DNA of 36,554 nt, taken from assembly GCA_937863605.1 (NCBI GenBank), contig CALMGN010000069.1, positions 1 to 36,554 on the forward strand. Reading direction: 5' to 3'. A program made the translations under genes and the position numbers. Under the pieces are notes generated by a model. It saw only the letters and a list, made by a program, of their open reading frames with translations, searched no databases and was not told where the DNA came from. This stretch comes from an uncultured Anaerolineaceae bacterium. GTDB taxonomy: Bacteria; Chloroflexota; Anaerolineae; Anaerolineales; Anaerolineaceae. This document shows, one piece after another, positions 1-8,164 of the stretch. Position 1 is the first letter of the stretch; every line of letters starts with the position of its first letter.

Positions 1-252
1 GAAATTGCCAGAGCACTCAGGCGGCTATCCAACCCGGAACCTGAGGTTGTCGAACAGTTGGATCTATTTTCGCGCACATTGGTCCGAAAAATATTACATG
101 AACCAACCATGCATTTGCGCACAGAAACAAATCAAGAAACCCTCAAGGATTATGTCGATATATTATCCCGATTATTCGACCTCAGTGAACTTGAGCCAAA
201 TTTTCCGCTAAAGAAGGATGAAAAATGGGATTTTCAGACCCCCGCACGATAA
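1..252 (+). CDS. hemA: Glutamyl-tRNA reductase, C-terminal part (partial at window edge)
   Basis: Only the last 83 codons are in the window, in frame 1 from base 1. The visible residues form the usual C-terminal dimerisation helix of glutamyl-tRNA reductase, including the family-typical stretch KILHEPTMHLR near residues 30-40 of the fragment. The full enzyme reduces glutamyl-tRNA to glutamate-1-semialdehyde with NADPH, the first step of C5 tetrapyrrole synthesis. HemL, the next enzyme of that step pair, is encoded at the other end of the same operon, which supports the call. The end overlaps the start of hemC by 28 bases, so the genes are probably translationally coupled. The catalytic Cys and NADPH domains are outside the window. 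Confidence 0.9.
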   Translation, partial: EIARALRRLSNPEPEVVEQLDLFSRTLVRKILHEPTMHLRTETNQETLKDYVDILSRLFDLSELEPNFPLKKDEKWDFQTPAR

Positions 253-1142
253 CTCTGGGAAGCCGGCCGTCAAATTTGGCCCGTTGGCAAACCGAGCACA
301 TCCTCAACCTCCTGCAATCATCCTCGTCGGGTTTTTCTTATCGGCTCGTCACTTTGGTCACGACCGGAGATAAAATACTCGATCGTCCTTTACCCGAGAT
401 TGGTGGAAAAGGTGTTTTTACTGAAGAACTTGAGGCCGCTTTACGCTCTGGTGAAATTGATCTGGCAGTTCATTCACTCAAAGATCTTCCTGTTGATGTC
501 CCTCCAGGATTGATCATCGGCGCGGTGGAATCACGCGCCTGCGCACAAGACGTGCTCATTTCTGCCAATGGAGAAACGCTTCAGCAATTATCGGAAGGAG
601 CAAGAGTGGGGACCTCAAGCTTGCGCCGCCAGGCCCAAATTAAAGCCATTCGACCCGATTTAAACATTCTCCCGCTTCGTGGAAACATAGACACCCGCCT
701 CAGAAAAGTTTTTGCGCGAGATTACGATGCAATAATTCTGGCGGCTGCCGGAATCGAGCGGCTTGACCTTGGAAATCACATTACTGAATACCTTTCTTTT
801 GACGTTATGCTGCCAGCTCCCGGTCAGGGTGCATTGGCCATCCAATGCCGGTCGGATGATCGTGAATCGATCCAGCTTCTTCAACCAATTCATGATCTCT
901 CCACATATTTTTCAATTACTGCGGAACGTTCTTTTTTGGCAGCGCTCGGCGCAGGTTGTTCCGCGCCGGTGGCGGCATACGCCCAGGCAATTGGTACAAA
1001 GCTGGAAATTACTGGAATGGTCGGATCGATCGATGGCGCACGGATCATTCGCGTCTCAGCGGCTGGTGATGAACCCAAGGCGTTAGGCGAACTTTTGGCG
1101 AAAAAAGCATTTGATTTGGGTGCTGCGGAGTTACTGAAATGA
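225..1142 (+). CDS. hemC: Porphobilinogen deaminase (hydroxymethylbilane synthase)
   Basis: This 305-residue cytoplasmic enzyme polymerises four porphobilinogens into hydroxymethylbilane. Visible motifs are HSLKDLP (residues 83-89, with the catalytic Asp at 87), the cofactor- and substrate-binding stretch RGNIDTR (152-158), PAPGQGALA (198-206), and GAGCSAPVA (243-251), where Cys245 should carry the dipyrromethane cofactor. Length is normal for the family. The ATG at 225 has an AAGGA ribosome site a few bases upstream and lies inside the end of hemA. The stop overlaps the hemD start (ATGA). Nothing looks unusual. Confidence 0.96.
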   Translation: MGFSDPRTITLGSRPSNLARWQTEHILNLLQSSSSGFSYRLVTLVTTGDKILDRPLPEIGGKGVFTEELEAALRSGEIDLAVHSLKDLPVDVPPGLIIGAVESRACAQDVLISANGETLQQLSEGARVGTSSLRRQAQIKAIRPDLNILPLRGNIDTRLRKVFARDYDAIILAAAGIERLDLGNHITEYLSFDVMLPAPGQGALAIQCRSDDRESIQLLQPIHDLSTYFSITAERSFLAALGAGCSAPVAAYAQAIGTKLEITGMVGSIDGARIIRVSAAGDEPKALGELLAKKAFDLGAAELLK

Positions 1143-1918
1143 ATAATTTAATCGGAAAACGTGTTCTTGTTACCCGCCCAAGAGCTCAATCAGCCGATTT
1201 TATCGCGAAGATAACCGCTCTGGGAGCTGTGCCAGTTATTTTTCCTACCATTGAAATCTCCATGATAGAAGATACAACTCTGCTTGATACAGCCATTGCC
1301 AATCTTGCCACGTACCAATGGATCATTTTTACCAGTGTCAACGGTGTAACCGCCTTCTTTCAGCGACTGAAAGACCTGGGTAAGCGTACTGAAGTGTTGG
1401 CGGGTATTCGGATTGCAGCAATCGGGCCGGCAACCGAAAGCGCGCTGATCGAAATGGGGGCACATCCCTGTTTCGTCCCTGAAGAGCATGTGGCCGAAGC
1501 CATTTTGCCTGGCCTGGGTGATGTGACCGGTCAGAAAATTTTATTGCCACGCGCAGAAATCGCCCGCAAAGCCTTGGTTGATGCCCTCAAAAAACAAGGG
1601 GCTTTTCCTGATGAAGTTGCAATTTACCGTACACTACCGACCCGCCCGGATTCATCTTCGATGACCGAATTACAAAAAGGGGTAGATATTGCCACTTTTA
1701 CAAGTTCTTCAACGGTAAATAATCTTTTTGACCTGTTTGGCGAGAACACCCGGGAGATCCTAAAAGGGGCGGTGATCGCTTGCATCGGACCCATTACAGC
1801 CGAAACAGCGCGAACGCGCGGACTGAACGTAAGTATCGTAGCAGCCGATTATACGATCGATGGGCTTATTGAAGCTTTATTAGAAAATCAGCAAATTCCA
1901 TCAGGGACAATCCAATGA
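1139..1918 (+). CDS. hemD: Uroporphyrinogen-III synthase
   Basis: A 259-residue protein starting with [13 protein letters not shown], the typical beginning of HemD, which cyclises hydroxymethylbilane to uroporphyrinogen III with inversion of ring D. HemD is poorly conserved, so the call rests on this N-terminal strand, the later [16 protein letters not shown] segment (a common TSxxxVxxF-type HemD motif), the length, and its place between hemC and hemB. Both ends overlap the neighbouring genes by four bases (ATGA), showing tight translational coupling. No methyltransferase domain is fused, unlike some bacterial HemD proteins. Confidence 0.93.
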   Translation: MNNLIGKRVLVTRPRAQSADFIAKITALGAVPVIFPTIEISMIEDTTLLDTAIANLATYQWIIFTSVNGVTAFFQRLKDLGKRTEVLAGIRIAAIGPATESALIEMGAHPCFVPEEHVAEAILPGLGDVTGQKILLPRAEIARKALVDALKKQGAFPDEVAIYRTLPTRPDSSSMTELQKGVDIATFTSSSTVNNLFDLFGENTREILKGAVIACIGPITAETARTRGLNVSIVAADYTIDGLIEALLENQQIPSGTIQ

Positions 1919-2979
1919 ATATTCACAATAATTTTACGAAGAAACAAGCGGTTGAGAAGATCGCCAGCTTTCCAACCGTTCGCCCAAGGCGTTTACGGAC
2001 TTCACCTCAAATCAGGGCGATGGTGCGAGAAACCAGGCTGGATCCAGGCGACTTGATCTATCCCCTTTTTGTAACCCATGGCACCGGAGTGAAAACCGAA
2101 ATATCGTCTATGCCAGGTGTATTCAACCTGTCGCCTGATATGCTTGCGGAAGAAATTCATTCCATCGCTGAATTGGATATACCGGCTGTCGTTTTGTTCG
2201 GCATACCAGCAACCAAGGATCCCATCGGGCTGGAAAATTTTTCGGAAGATGGCATTATCCAACAGGCCACCCGGATGATAAAAAAATATAATCCCGAAAT
2301 GGTGGTGATAACCGATGTTTGCCTTTGCGAGTATACCGATCACGGTCACTGCGGTATTTTGAATGTGGGTGAGCATAAGCGGCCCAATGTTCATCTTCCT
2401 GAAGGCTATGTGCTTAACGACGAGACGCTTGAAATCCTTACAAAAGTTGCCATTTCGCACGCAGCAGCCGGAGCAGATATCGTCGCACCTTCCGGGATGA
2501 TGGATGGCATGGTTGTGGCAATCAGAGCGGGTCTAGACTCGGTCGGGTACGAGCATCTCCCTATCCTTTCGTACTCCACAAAATACGCTTCCGGTTTTTA
2601 CGGGCCATTCCGTGAAGCCGCGCAGGGAGCCCCCAAAAGCGGTGACCGCCGCAGCCACCAGATGGATCCGGCCAATATTCGCGAAGCCTTGCGGGAGACA
2701 GCGCTGGATGTGGCTGAAGGCGCAGATATGCTGATGGTCAAGCCTGCCCTGGCTTACCTGGATGTAATCCGCGCGGTCCACGAGAGCTTTTCGGAACTTC
2801 CTCTGGTCGCCTACAACGTCAGCGGTGAATATTCAATGTTGAAAGCGGCCGCCGCCCAGGGTTGGCTGGATGAAGAACGAGTCGCATTGGAAATTCTGAC
2901 CGGAATTCGCAGGGCCGGAGCCGATATGATTATTACCTATCATGCCAAAGACGCAGCCCGTTGGTTGCAAAATGCCTGA
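1915..2979 (+). CDS. hemB: Delta-aminolevulinic acid dehydratase (porphobilinogen synthase)
   Basis: A 354-residue protein that condenses two 5-aminolevulinates to porphobilinogen. The two active-site lysines are visible in [15 protein letters not shown] (Lys223) and [13 protein letters not shown] (Lys276). The cysteines of [14 protein letters not shown] (136, 138, 146) match the catalytic-zinc type of HemB rather than the Asp-rich magnesium type. About 30 residues precede the usual RPRRLR start of the core. The ATG overlaps the hemD stop. It is the third fully visible gene of the haem operon and looks intact. Confidence 0.96.
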   Translation: MNIHNNFTKKQAVEKIASFPTVRPRRLRTSPQIRAMVRETRLDPGDLIYPLFVTHGTGVKTEISSMPGVFNLSPDMLAEEIHSIAELDIPAVVLFGIPATKDPIGLENFSEDGIIQQATRMIKKYNPEMVVITDVCLCEYTDHGHCGILNVGEHKRPNVHLPEGYVLNDETLEILTKVAISHAAAGADIVAPSGMMDGMVVAIRAGLDSVGYEHLPILSYSTKYASGFYGPFREAAQGAPKSGDRRSHQMDPANIREALRETALDVAEGADMLMVKPALAYLDVIRAVHESFSELPLVAYNVSGEYSMLKAAAAQGWLDEERVALEILTGIRRAGADMIITYHAKDAARWLQNA

Positions 2980-3029
2980 ATTTGAGACCTTCACCCCCTT
3001 ATATATTTCACGAAAGCAGCCTTGATCCT

Positions 3030-4076
3030 ATGGAACCCTTAACTTCTAGTCAGCGATTTCTAAATGCCTGCTGGCAAAAGCCAGTTGACAAAACACCGGT
3101 GTGGTTTATGCGGCAAGCCGGCCGCTATATGAGCGAATATCGCGCGATTCGGGCCAACAACACGCTTCTAGAAATTTGCGCTCAACCGGAACTGGCTGCG
3201 GAAGTAACGCTACAGCCCGTAAAGCGGCTGGGCGTAGATGCGGCTATTTTATTTGCTGATATTCTATTGCCGCTCATCCCAATGGGCATTCAATTGGAAT
3301 TTGCCGCTGGAGAGGGTCCAGTCATATACAATCCCATTCAGAGCTCAAGTGATATAGCCGCCCTCCGGGAAGTTGACCCGTATGAGTCGCTGTCCAACGT
3401 TCTGGAGGCCGTCCGAATTGTTCGCAAAGAATTGGATGGTAAAACAGCAGTAATCGGTTTTGCCGGCGCTCCATTTACTTTAGCCAGTTATCTCATAGAA
3501 GGCGGCTCCTCGCGCAACCTGTTGAAAACAAAGCAAATGATGTATTCAAATCCGCAATCCTGGCATCAATTGATGGAAAAATTGGTGGTCGTTATTACGG
3601 ATTACCTGGCCGCACAGGTAGCTTCCGGAGCGCAAGCCGTTCAACTTTTCGATAGTTGGGTTGGAACACTCACACTGGATGATTACCGCGAGTTTGTATT
3701 GCCGTACTCGAAAAGCATATTTACATCTCTGCAAAACACAGGAGCACCAACCATCCATTTTGGCACAGGAACTGCCTTACTGCTCCCTCTGATGAAAGAC
3801 GCCGGGGCGAATGTTATGGGAGTGGACTGGCAGACGCCATTGGATTGGGCCTGGCGAACATTAAAGTACGAGGTGGCCGTGCAGGGTAACCTGGATCCGG
3901 TTGCGTTATTTGCGCCTGAGGCGGAACTGGAACGCCGCGTGAATCTGGTGCTGAACCGTGCAGGCGGCCGGAGAGGACATATTTTCAACCTGGGACATGG
4001 GATCTTGCCAAACACTCCCGTGGATCAAGTCAAATATGTAGTCGACCTGGTGCACGCTCATCCAGGTGTTGCATGA
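3030..4076 (+). CDS. hemE: Uroporphyrinogen decarboxylase
   Basis: This enzyme decarboxylates the four acetate side chains of uroporphyrinogen III to give coproporphyrinogen III. From the ATG at 3030 it is 348 residues, near the family norm. The start matches the usual HemE beginning ([31 protein letters not shown]), with the conserved Arg and Gln of FMRQAGRY, then FADILLPL with its Asp, and [17 protein letters not shown]. The frame is open further upstream to a TTG at 2961 inside hemB, but those residues do not resemble HemE. No clear ribosome site precedes 3030, so coupling to hemB translation is possible. The stop lies 10 bases before hemL. Confidence 0.94.
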   Translation: MEPLTSSQRFLNACWQKPVDKTPVWFMRQAGRYMSEYRAIRANNTLLEICAQPELAAEVTLQPVKRLGVDAAILFADILLPLIPMGIQLEFAAGEGPVIYNPIQSSSDIAALREVDPYESLSNVLEAVRIVRKELDGKTAVIGFAGAPFTLASYLIEGGSSRNLLKTKQMMYSNPQSWHQLMEKLVVVITDYLAAQVASGAQAVQLFDSWVGTLTLDDYREFVLPYSKSIFTSLQNTGAPTIHFGTGTALLLPLMKDAGANVMGVDWQTPLDWAWRTLKYEVAVQGNLDPVALFAPEAELERRVNLVLNRAGGRRGHIFNLGHGILPNTPVDQVKYVVDLVHAHPGVA

Positions 4077-4086
4077 TGGAGAAATA

Positions 4087-5376
4087 ATGGACACCTCGAA
4101 ATCACAACAGCTGTTTTTTGAAGCCCAGAAACGCTTTCCTGGGGGAGTTAACTCACCGGTCAGGGCTTTCCGGGCAGTGGGAGGACAACCGCTGTTCATT
4201 GACCATGGTGAAGGAGCTTATATATATGATGTCGACGGAAATCGTTTCATAGATTATGTTTTATCCTGGGGGCCTCTGATTTTAGGCCACGCGCACCCGG
4301 CAGTCGTTGGTGCAATTTCTGAAACTGCCTCTCGGGGAACCAGTTTTGGCGCTCCGAGTGCGCTTGAGATAAAACTGGCCGATTTGATCCGGGCATTTAT
4401 GCCGACCATAGAATTGCTGCGTTTTGTAAACTCAGGCACAGAAGCGACCATGACGGCATTGCGATTGGCCAGAGCATTTACAGGGCGTTCAAAGATCGTC
4501 AAGTTTGAAGGCTGTTACCACGGGCACGCGGATATGCTGCTGGTGAAAGCCGGTTCCGGGGTGGCTACTCTCGGACTGCCTGATTCCCCCGGTGTTCCAA
4601 CCGCGAGTGCGGCAGATACGCTGGTGGTCCCCTATAATGATATCGCTGCGGTGGAAATGCTTTTCAATCAAATGGCCGTTGATATCGCTGCGGTGATCGT
4701 CGAACCGGTCGCAGGGAATATGGGAGTAGTGCCGCCTGAGCCCGGATTCCTGGAAAGTTTGCGCCGCTTAACGACCGAACACGGAGCTGTGCTGATTTTT
4801 GACGAAGTGATGACCGGATTCCGCGTTCACCGGGGCGGCGCTCAGGAGTTATATGGCATTCAACCTGATCTGACCACGTTGGGCAAAGTGATTGGCGGCG
4901 GTCTGCCCGTGGGAGCTTACGGTGGAAAGCAGGAAATCATGCAAATGGTGGCTCCCTCTGGGCCTATGTACCAGGCGGGGACACTTTCTGGAAATCCGCT
5001 GACCATGGCGGCAGGCATTGCAACCCTGGAAGAGTTAAGAAAGCCTGATTTCTGGAATAACATTGAGCGTAGGGCAGTCGATCTTGCAGATGGGATACGC
5101 GCAGCGGCAGAGAACGCCGGTATAAAGGTTGTGGTGCAAGGAGTGGGCAGCATGTTTACGACTTTTTTCACCAGCCAACCGGTAACAGATTGGGCAAGCG
5201 CGAAGCAGGCGGATACACAGCTTTATGGCGAATACTTTAGGGCGATGTTGTCGGAAGGAATTTACCTGGCTCCTTCCCAATTTGAGGCGGGCTTTCTGTC
5301 ATCCTTCCACTCTGAAGAAGTGGTGGAGAAAACGATTAAAGGTGCCCAAAACGCATTTCGAAGAATTTCGAAATGA
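4087..5376 (+). CDS. hemL: Glutamate-1-semialdehyde 2,1-aminomutase
   Basis: A 429-residue PLP enzyme that isomerises glutamate-1-semialdehyde to 5-aminolevulinate. Motifs include [12 protein letters not shown] near the start, [16 protein letters not shown] (115-130), [17 protein letters not shown] (238-246), and [18 protein letters not shown] with the PLP lysine at about 267. The start at 4087 follows a GGAG ribosome site six bases away. The frame is open to 4066, but those codons overlap hemE and look unlikely. It is the last gene of the operon and is followed by a terminator. With hemA at the other end, the operon covers glutamyl-tRNA to coproporphyrinogen III, but hemN/hemF and later steps are not here. 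Confidence 0.96.
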   Translation: MDTSKSQQLFFEAQKRFPGGVNSPVRAFRAVGGQPLFIDHGEGAYIYDVDGNRFIDYVLSWGPLILGHAHPAVVGAISETASRGTSFGAPSALEIKLADLIRAFMPTIELLRFVNSGTEATMTALRLARAFTGRSKIVKFEGCYHGHADMLLVKAGSGVATLGLPDSPGVPTASAADTLVVPYNDIAAVEMLFNQMAVDIAAVIVEPVAGNMGVVPPEPGFLESLRRLTTEHGAVLIFDEVMTGFRVHRGGAQELYGIQPDLTTLGKVIGGGLPVGAYGGKQEIMQMVAPSGPMYQAGTLSGNPLTMAAGIATLEELRKPDFWNNIERRAVDLADGIRAAAENAGIKVVVQGVGSMFTTFFTSQPVTDWASAKQADTQLYGEYFRAMLSEGIYLAPSQFEAGFLSSFHSEEVVEKTIKGAQNAFRRISK

Positions 5377-5407
5377 CATATAGCCTTTGACGAAAACCAA
5401 TCTTCAT

Positions 5408-5448
5408 GTGGGCTTTCTCCGCTACAAACCTCTGTTGGGAAAGCCCAC
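5408..5448 (+). terminator. Intrinsic terminator after the haem operon
   Basis: A perfect 10-bp stem (GTGGGCTTTC / GAAAGCCCAC) with a 21-nt loop lies 31 bases after the hemL stop and is followed by a short AT-rich stretch (TAGATTTTAAAT). The loop is long, so efficiency is uncertain. Confidence 0.6.
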
Positions 5449-5466
5449 TAGATTTTAAATAACACA

Positions 5467-5508
5467 CGGGATGGATATTAAATTACGGCAAATTAATATC
5501 CATTCCCG
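5467..5508. repeat. Inverted repeat, 14-15 bp arms
   Basis: CGGGATGGATATTAA pairs with TTAATATCCATTCCCG with a single bulged A and an 11-nt spacer. It lies in the gene-free stretch behind hemL. It is not followed by a T tract, so it is not an obvious terminator. Function is unknown. Confidence 0.6.
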
Positions 5509-5558
5509 CCATGATAATGTTTATTCGTCTGCGCCTGACCGCTGAATCACAGCCAAAG

Positions 5559-5588
5559 TAAGGGTTGGGGAAGCGCAGCGAACCCACG
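5559..5588. repeat. REP-like palindrome remnant
   Basis: The segment AGGGTTGGGGAAGCGCAGCG followed by AACCCACG has GGGTT/AACCC ends around a GCGCAGCG core. This resembles the widespread REP-type extragenic palindromes (GGGTT...GCGCAGCG...AACCC) known from many bacteria. The match is by eye from memory. Only one copy was noticed in the window. Confidence 0.35.
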
Positions 5589-5641
5589 ACCTTTTACCGG
5601 TAAATTCGACCGGCGGGTTGGCCACGGTGTCCATACCGCAC

Positions 5642-5675
5642 ATGTGGTGATACCATGTTTATGGTATTACCACAT
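5642..5675. repeat. Inverted repeat, 15-bp arms with 4-nt loop
   Basis: ATGTGGTGATACCAT and ATGGTATTACCACAT pair over 15 bp with one G.U pair around the loop GTTT. It is a very stable hairpin with no T tract after it, in the same gene-free stretch as the two repeats before it. It could belong to a structured RNA, a protein-binding palindrome or a mobile-element end. Confidence 0.6.
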
Positions 5676-5818
5676 ACCGGAGTTGGTTTGTCCACTGAGA
5701 GCATTGTTTCCATGGCGTGCTAACGTGTTTGCACGCGGTTGCACACGACATGGTGGAAGAAAGGCGACTTGTAAGGTGGCTTTTGGGATAATGACCGGTG
5801 TAGGGTTATCCTATCCCC

Positions 5819-6232
5819 TTAAAGCTGTTCGTTTGCTATATTTAAATTATTAACCACATCCGTTTGCTGGAGCAGTTTTTGTGCGGTTTGGATGATGATT
5901 CTTTCTATCACTTCTCTTGTTGCTGAACGAATGGCAGGTCCTTTATCATCAACGATAAAAAGATAAGTTTGTTCATCCCTCCCGTCCAAAACCAATGTAA
6001 TGGGATCGCCATGCGCCCGATATACCAGGAGGACGACCAGTTGGCAATTGCATTGACTGGTGCCATGATAGGCGCAGGTGCAGCCTTCATGCAGTGCCCG
6101 GGTGCTCTGCAAATCAAAGGATTGAAAAGCCCATAAGCCGGAATCTGTAAAACCCTTTTTAAGTGGCTCGACAAATTTTGAGCACTGCATGTCAATTATT
6201 CGGAGTGGTTTCTTTCCCTGGTGGTTCATCAT
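5819..6232 (-). CDS. Small Cys-rich protein of unknown function, possible metal binding
   Basis: A protein of about 137 residues that I cannot name. Its most striking part is CTCAYHGTSQCNCQLVVLL, with four Cys and one His in a short space, as in metal-binding loops; it reads as a soluble mixed alpha/beta protein with no membrane segment. The frame is open to an ATG at 6250, but that ATG overlaps a predicted -10 box (6249-6254). The ATG at 6232 has an AGGA ribosome site six bases upstream and fits the promoter, so it is preferred; 6229 is also possible. It lies downstream of the L,D-transpeptidase on the same strand but has its own copy of the palindromic operator. A role in metal handling is inferred from context only. 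Confidence 0.65.
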   Translation of the reverse strand: MMNHQGKKPLRIIDMQCSKFVEPLKKGFTDSGLWAFQSFDLQSTRALHEGCTCAYHGTSQCNCQLVVLLVYRAHGDPITLVLDGRDEQTYLFIVDDKGPAIRSATREVIERIIIQTAQKLLQQTDVVNNLNIANEQL

Positions 6233-6248
6233 TAACAATCCTGATTTC

Positions 6249-6315
6249 ATTCTAGCCCTCTGCCAGAAATCTTTAAAGCGCAGCGATGCTTAACCATAAG
6301 CAAGCGTTTTTGCCT
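6249..6315 (-). promoter_or_regulatory. Palindromic operator (6302-6315) with -10 box TAGAAT
   Basis: AAGCG-TTTT-TGCCT at 6302-6315 is a member of the repeated palindrome. Reading leftward, the -10-like hexamer TAGAAT occupies 6254-6249, starting exactly 54.5 bp from the operator centre. Transcription would begin near 6242, just before the ribosome site of the Cys-rich gene. The site abuts the end of the L,D-transpeptidase gene. Confidence 0.65.
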
Positions 6316-7381
6316 ATTTAACCACTTCCACCAGGGTTCCGCCGGGCATGCCAACGGTCACATCGCCGGGATCGTATGGTACCACTGGTAACGTCCAACG
6401 GAAGATCCATTGTGCATCTTCAGGCCGGCAATTGACGCAACCCTGACTCATTGCCTCGCCAAAATTATTGTGCCAAAAAGTTGAGTGGATGGCGACGCCG
6501 TTACCTTCGAACAGAGTCGTCCAACTGACACCAGCTATGTCGTAGCCACCACCTGTGGTTCCGCCGGTCATGTGCACGGAGATCAACTTTCTCCAGATGG
6601 GGCGGATGCCTTCCGGCGTTTCCCATTTATCCGTGGGATTGCCATAATAATCATTCATCATTCCAGTGGATACCTGAGTGAAATACACCTCAGATTTGCC
6701 TTCAAAGCAGGACAAGGTCTGACGGGACACATCCACCACCACCCGCTTTTCAGCAGCATTTGGTGAGATGGGCGCGGCATCGGCTTCCGTCAGCGGACGG
6801 AAGCCTTCTGCACGCGCCCACATCACGTCCCCAAACCCAAACCGCTCGTTAATCCGGTACCAGATCTGCCCCAGTTCGTCAGTCTTGATTTCGTCGATCC
6901 AAAATACCTGGCTGTAATATACCCGGGGCGTTTCAGTGTTTTGCAGCCAGGGCGACCTGGCTGGTGGGTTTCCCAGGACCACATCCAGATAAGGAACACT
7001 TACCTCGGCCCATAAGCCAGACCCCAAAGAACTTTCCGGCAGCTCAGTCAATACCGAATTGGGAAGATTTTTCACCGGCTGCAGGTAGGGCGACCAAATA
7101 TAACCATCCGGGGTTTCCACCCAGCGCTGATTTCTCCGCCAGGGCCGCCGGCCGACTACTTCCCGCAGCCAGGGAACGACACTATCGCCATAGACCTGCC
7201 CAATGGTGTCACTATCCGAGTCTGGGCGGGCTTTAAGTTCCGTCATGCCAACGTTCACTCGGCCAAGGCGATCGACCTGTGGAAATTCAGGCAACTTGTA
7301 TGCGCGAAATGCCAGGCTGGATAAGCCGAGCAGTGAAAATTTCAAGAATTCGCGCCGGGAAATATTAACCGTTATCCGCAT
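6314..7381 (-). CDS. L,D-transpeptidase (YkuD domain) with Tat-type signal
   Basis: A 355-residue exported protein. The N-terminus has a twin-arginine pattern (SRREFLKFSLLGL, residues 8-20), suggesting folded export by Tat. Residues about 40-105 look like an SH3-type domain. The YkuD catalytic domain lies at about 213-340, with VAIHSTFWHN (His299) and MSQGCVNCRPEDA (Cys315); the usual SHGC is SQGC here. Such enzymes make 3-3 cross-links in peptidoglycan or attach proteins to it. The start overlaps the end of the DUF2933 gene by 17 bases, so the two are co-transcribed from the 7663-7729 promoter. The extra Cys318 next to the catalytic Cys is unusual. Confidence 0.88.
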   Translation of the reverse strand: MRITVNISRREFLKFSLLGLSSLAFRAYKLPEFPQVDRLGRVNVGMTELKARPDSDSDTIGQVYGDSVVPWLREVVGRRPWRRNQRWVETPDGYIWSPYLQPVKNLPNSVLTELPESSLGSGLWAEVSVPYLDVVLGNPPARSPWLQNTETPRVYYSQVFWIDEIKTDELGQIWYRINERFGFGDVMWARAEGFRPLTEADAAPISPNAAEKRVVVDVSRQTLSCFEGKSEVYFTQVSTGMMNDYYGNPTDKWETPEGIRPIWRKLISVHMTGGTTGGGYDIAGVSWTTLFEGNGVAIHSTFWHNNFGEAMSQGCVNCRPEDAQWIFRWTLPVVPYDPGDVTVGMPGGTLVEVVK

Positions 7382-7628
7382 TCCGCTTTAATTGTTTAGG
7401 CTGTTCGCAGTGGCTGTGGTCCTGCCCAGCCGCCCCATGGTTATGATCTCCCATCCCATGATCATGCCCCATGAATTTCATCATGAACACATGCGAGAGC
7501 GGGCAGACCAACACCATTAGACCGACGAACACGGTGCTCAAGGGGAGTTTAAACACAAAGTAGGCTGCTGCTGCTCCGGCCAGCACCAAAATTGAACCTG
7601 CAAGCACAATTCGAGTCGTTTTCGTCAT
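7365..7628 (-). CDS. DUF2933 small membrane protein with His-rich tail
   Basis: An 87-residue protein starting MTKTTRIVLAGS, with two membrane segments (about 7-27 and 32-50). A motif CPLSHVFMMKFMGHDHG is typical of DUF2933, followed by a tail rich in His and Asp (HDHGMGDHNHGAAGQDHSHCE) that could bind Cu, Ni or Zn. The ATG at 7628 has a perfect AGGAGG ribosome site. The frame is open to 7697, but those codons lie across the promoter and start site and are not used. It is the first gene of the minus-strand operon with the L,D-transpeptidase and divergent from the YHS gene. DUF2933 genes are often found with copper genes, as I recall. Confidence 0.8.
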   Translation of the reverse strand: MTKTTRIVLAGSILVLAGAAAAYFVFKLPLSTVFVGLMVLVCPLSHVFMMKFMGHDHGMGDHNHGAAGQDHSHCEQPKQLKRNADNG

Positions 7629-7662
7629 CCAAAACCTCCTGAAGGGAAATGACTTCAGCTGG

Positions 7663-7729
7663 ATGATATTCGGTAGTGCACTCCACGTCATCAGCAACCC
7701 TACCTGAAAAATTGCGGGTATTTTTGCTT
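7663..7729 (-). promoter_or_regulatory. Palindromic operator (7716-7729) with -10 box TATCAT
   Basis: GGGTA-TTTT-TGCTT at 7716-7729 faces leftward. The -10 hexamer TATCAT (7668-7663) begins exactly 54.5 bp from its centre. A weak -35 (ATGACG, 7691-7686) is present. Transcription would start near 7656 and give a 28-nt leader containing AGGAGG before DUF2933. Confidence 0.75.
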
Positions 7730-7763
7730 ATTATGCTTTTTTTCTTGCCGCTCATCCTGGAAT

Positions 7764-7830
7764 GGGCAAAAATACCTATCCGGCCGCGCGCTATACTACG
7801 CTACCGTTTAGCGGCTTCACCTTTTATACT
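7764..7830 (+). promoter_or_regulatory. Palindromic operator (7764-7777) with -10 box TATACT
   Basis: GGGCA-AAAA-TACCT at 7764-7777 faces rightward. TATACT (7825-7830) begins exactly 54.5 bp from its centre, with no good -35. It would drive the YHS gene and perhaps lgt. It is 48 bp from the operator of the divergent gene, centre to centre. Confidence 0.75.
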
Positions 7831-7902
7831 AAAAGCATCCACCAGCAACGTCTGTTGGATGTCATCAGGAGAATCAGCCACGGAGGTTAATCCAACTTTA
7901 TT

Positions 7903-8076
7903 ATGGAAAAAGATCCTGTTTGCGGTATGAGCGTCGATCCCAAGACTGCGGCCGGTAAATCCGAGTATCAGGGGAAAACCTATTATTTCTGCTCACTCGG
8001 ATGTAAAAAATCGTTTGACAGCGACCCGGCTAAATATGTCGGGAGTGCACCTTCTGCGCATACCCATCACCACTAA
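7903..8076 (+). CDS. YHS-domain metal-binding protein
   Basis: A 57-residue cytoplasmic protein, nearly all of it a YHS domain: DPVCGMSVDPKTA at the start, then YYFCSLGCKKSFDSDPAKY. Cys7 and the CxxxC pair (Cys30, Cys34) are the metal-ligand positions seen in YHS domains of copper ATPases and TRASH-like proteins. The C-terminus ends in SAHTHHH, a further possible metal site. The ATG at 7903 has GGAGG at 7882-7886, farther away than usual. It lies downstream of the operator at 7764 and upstream of lgt. A role as a copper or heavy-metal chaperone or sensor is inferred. Confidence 0.85.
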   Translation: MEKDPVCGMSVDPKTAAGKSEYQGKTYYFCSLGCKKSFDSDPAKYVGSAPSAHTHHH

Positions 8077-8103
8077 ACATTTCGCGTTCGATTCTCTCCT
8101 TAC

Positions 8104-8146
8104 TTCCCCGCAGGCACCCTCACCTCTCCGGTTGACCTGCGGGGAA
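8104..8146 (+). terminator. Hairpin between the YHS gene and lgt
   Basis: TTCCCCGCAGG (8104-8114) and CCTGCGGGGAA (8136-8146) form a perfect 11-bp stem with a 21-nt loop, followed by CCATTTT. It could be a weak terminator or attenuator ending the short YHS transcript before lgt. Without a T tract the terminator role is uncertain. Confidence 0.45.
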
Positions 8147-8164
8147 CCATTTTGAAAGCCTGGC

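Larger units (their letters stand above)
5449..5818. other. Gene-free region with several hairpins
   Basis: No convincing reading frame is present. The 69-codon frame at 5644-5853 runs through a hairpin, has no family resemblance and is rejected. Apart from the three palindromes listed separately, there are a CCGGT/ACCGG pair near 5597-5613, a GTG-TTTGCACGCGGTTGCA-CAC pair near 5724, and GGGATAA/TTATCC near 5787-5812. This density of self-complementary sequence suggests a structured RNA or decayed repeats. No known riboswitch was recognised. Confidence 0.45.

Noticed and set aside
5644-5853. A 69-codon reading frame behind hemL
   Set aside because: It runs through a stable hairpin and into the end of the opposite gene, with no ribosome site or recognisable motif.
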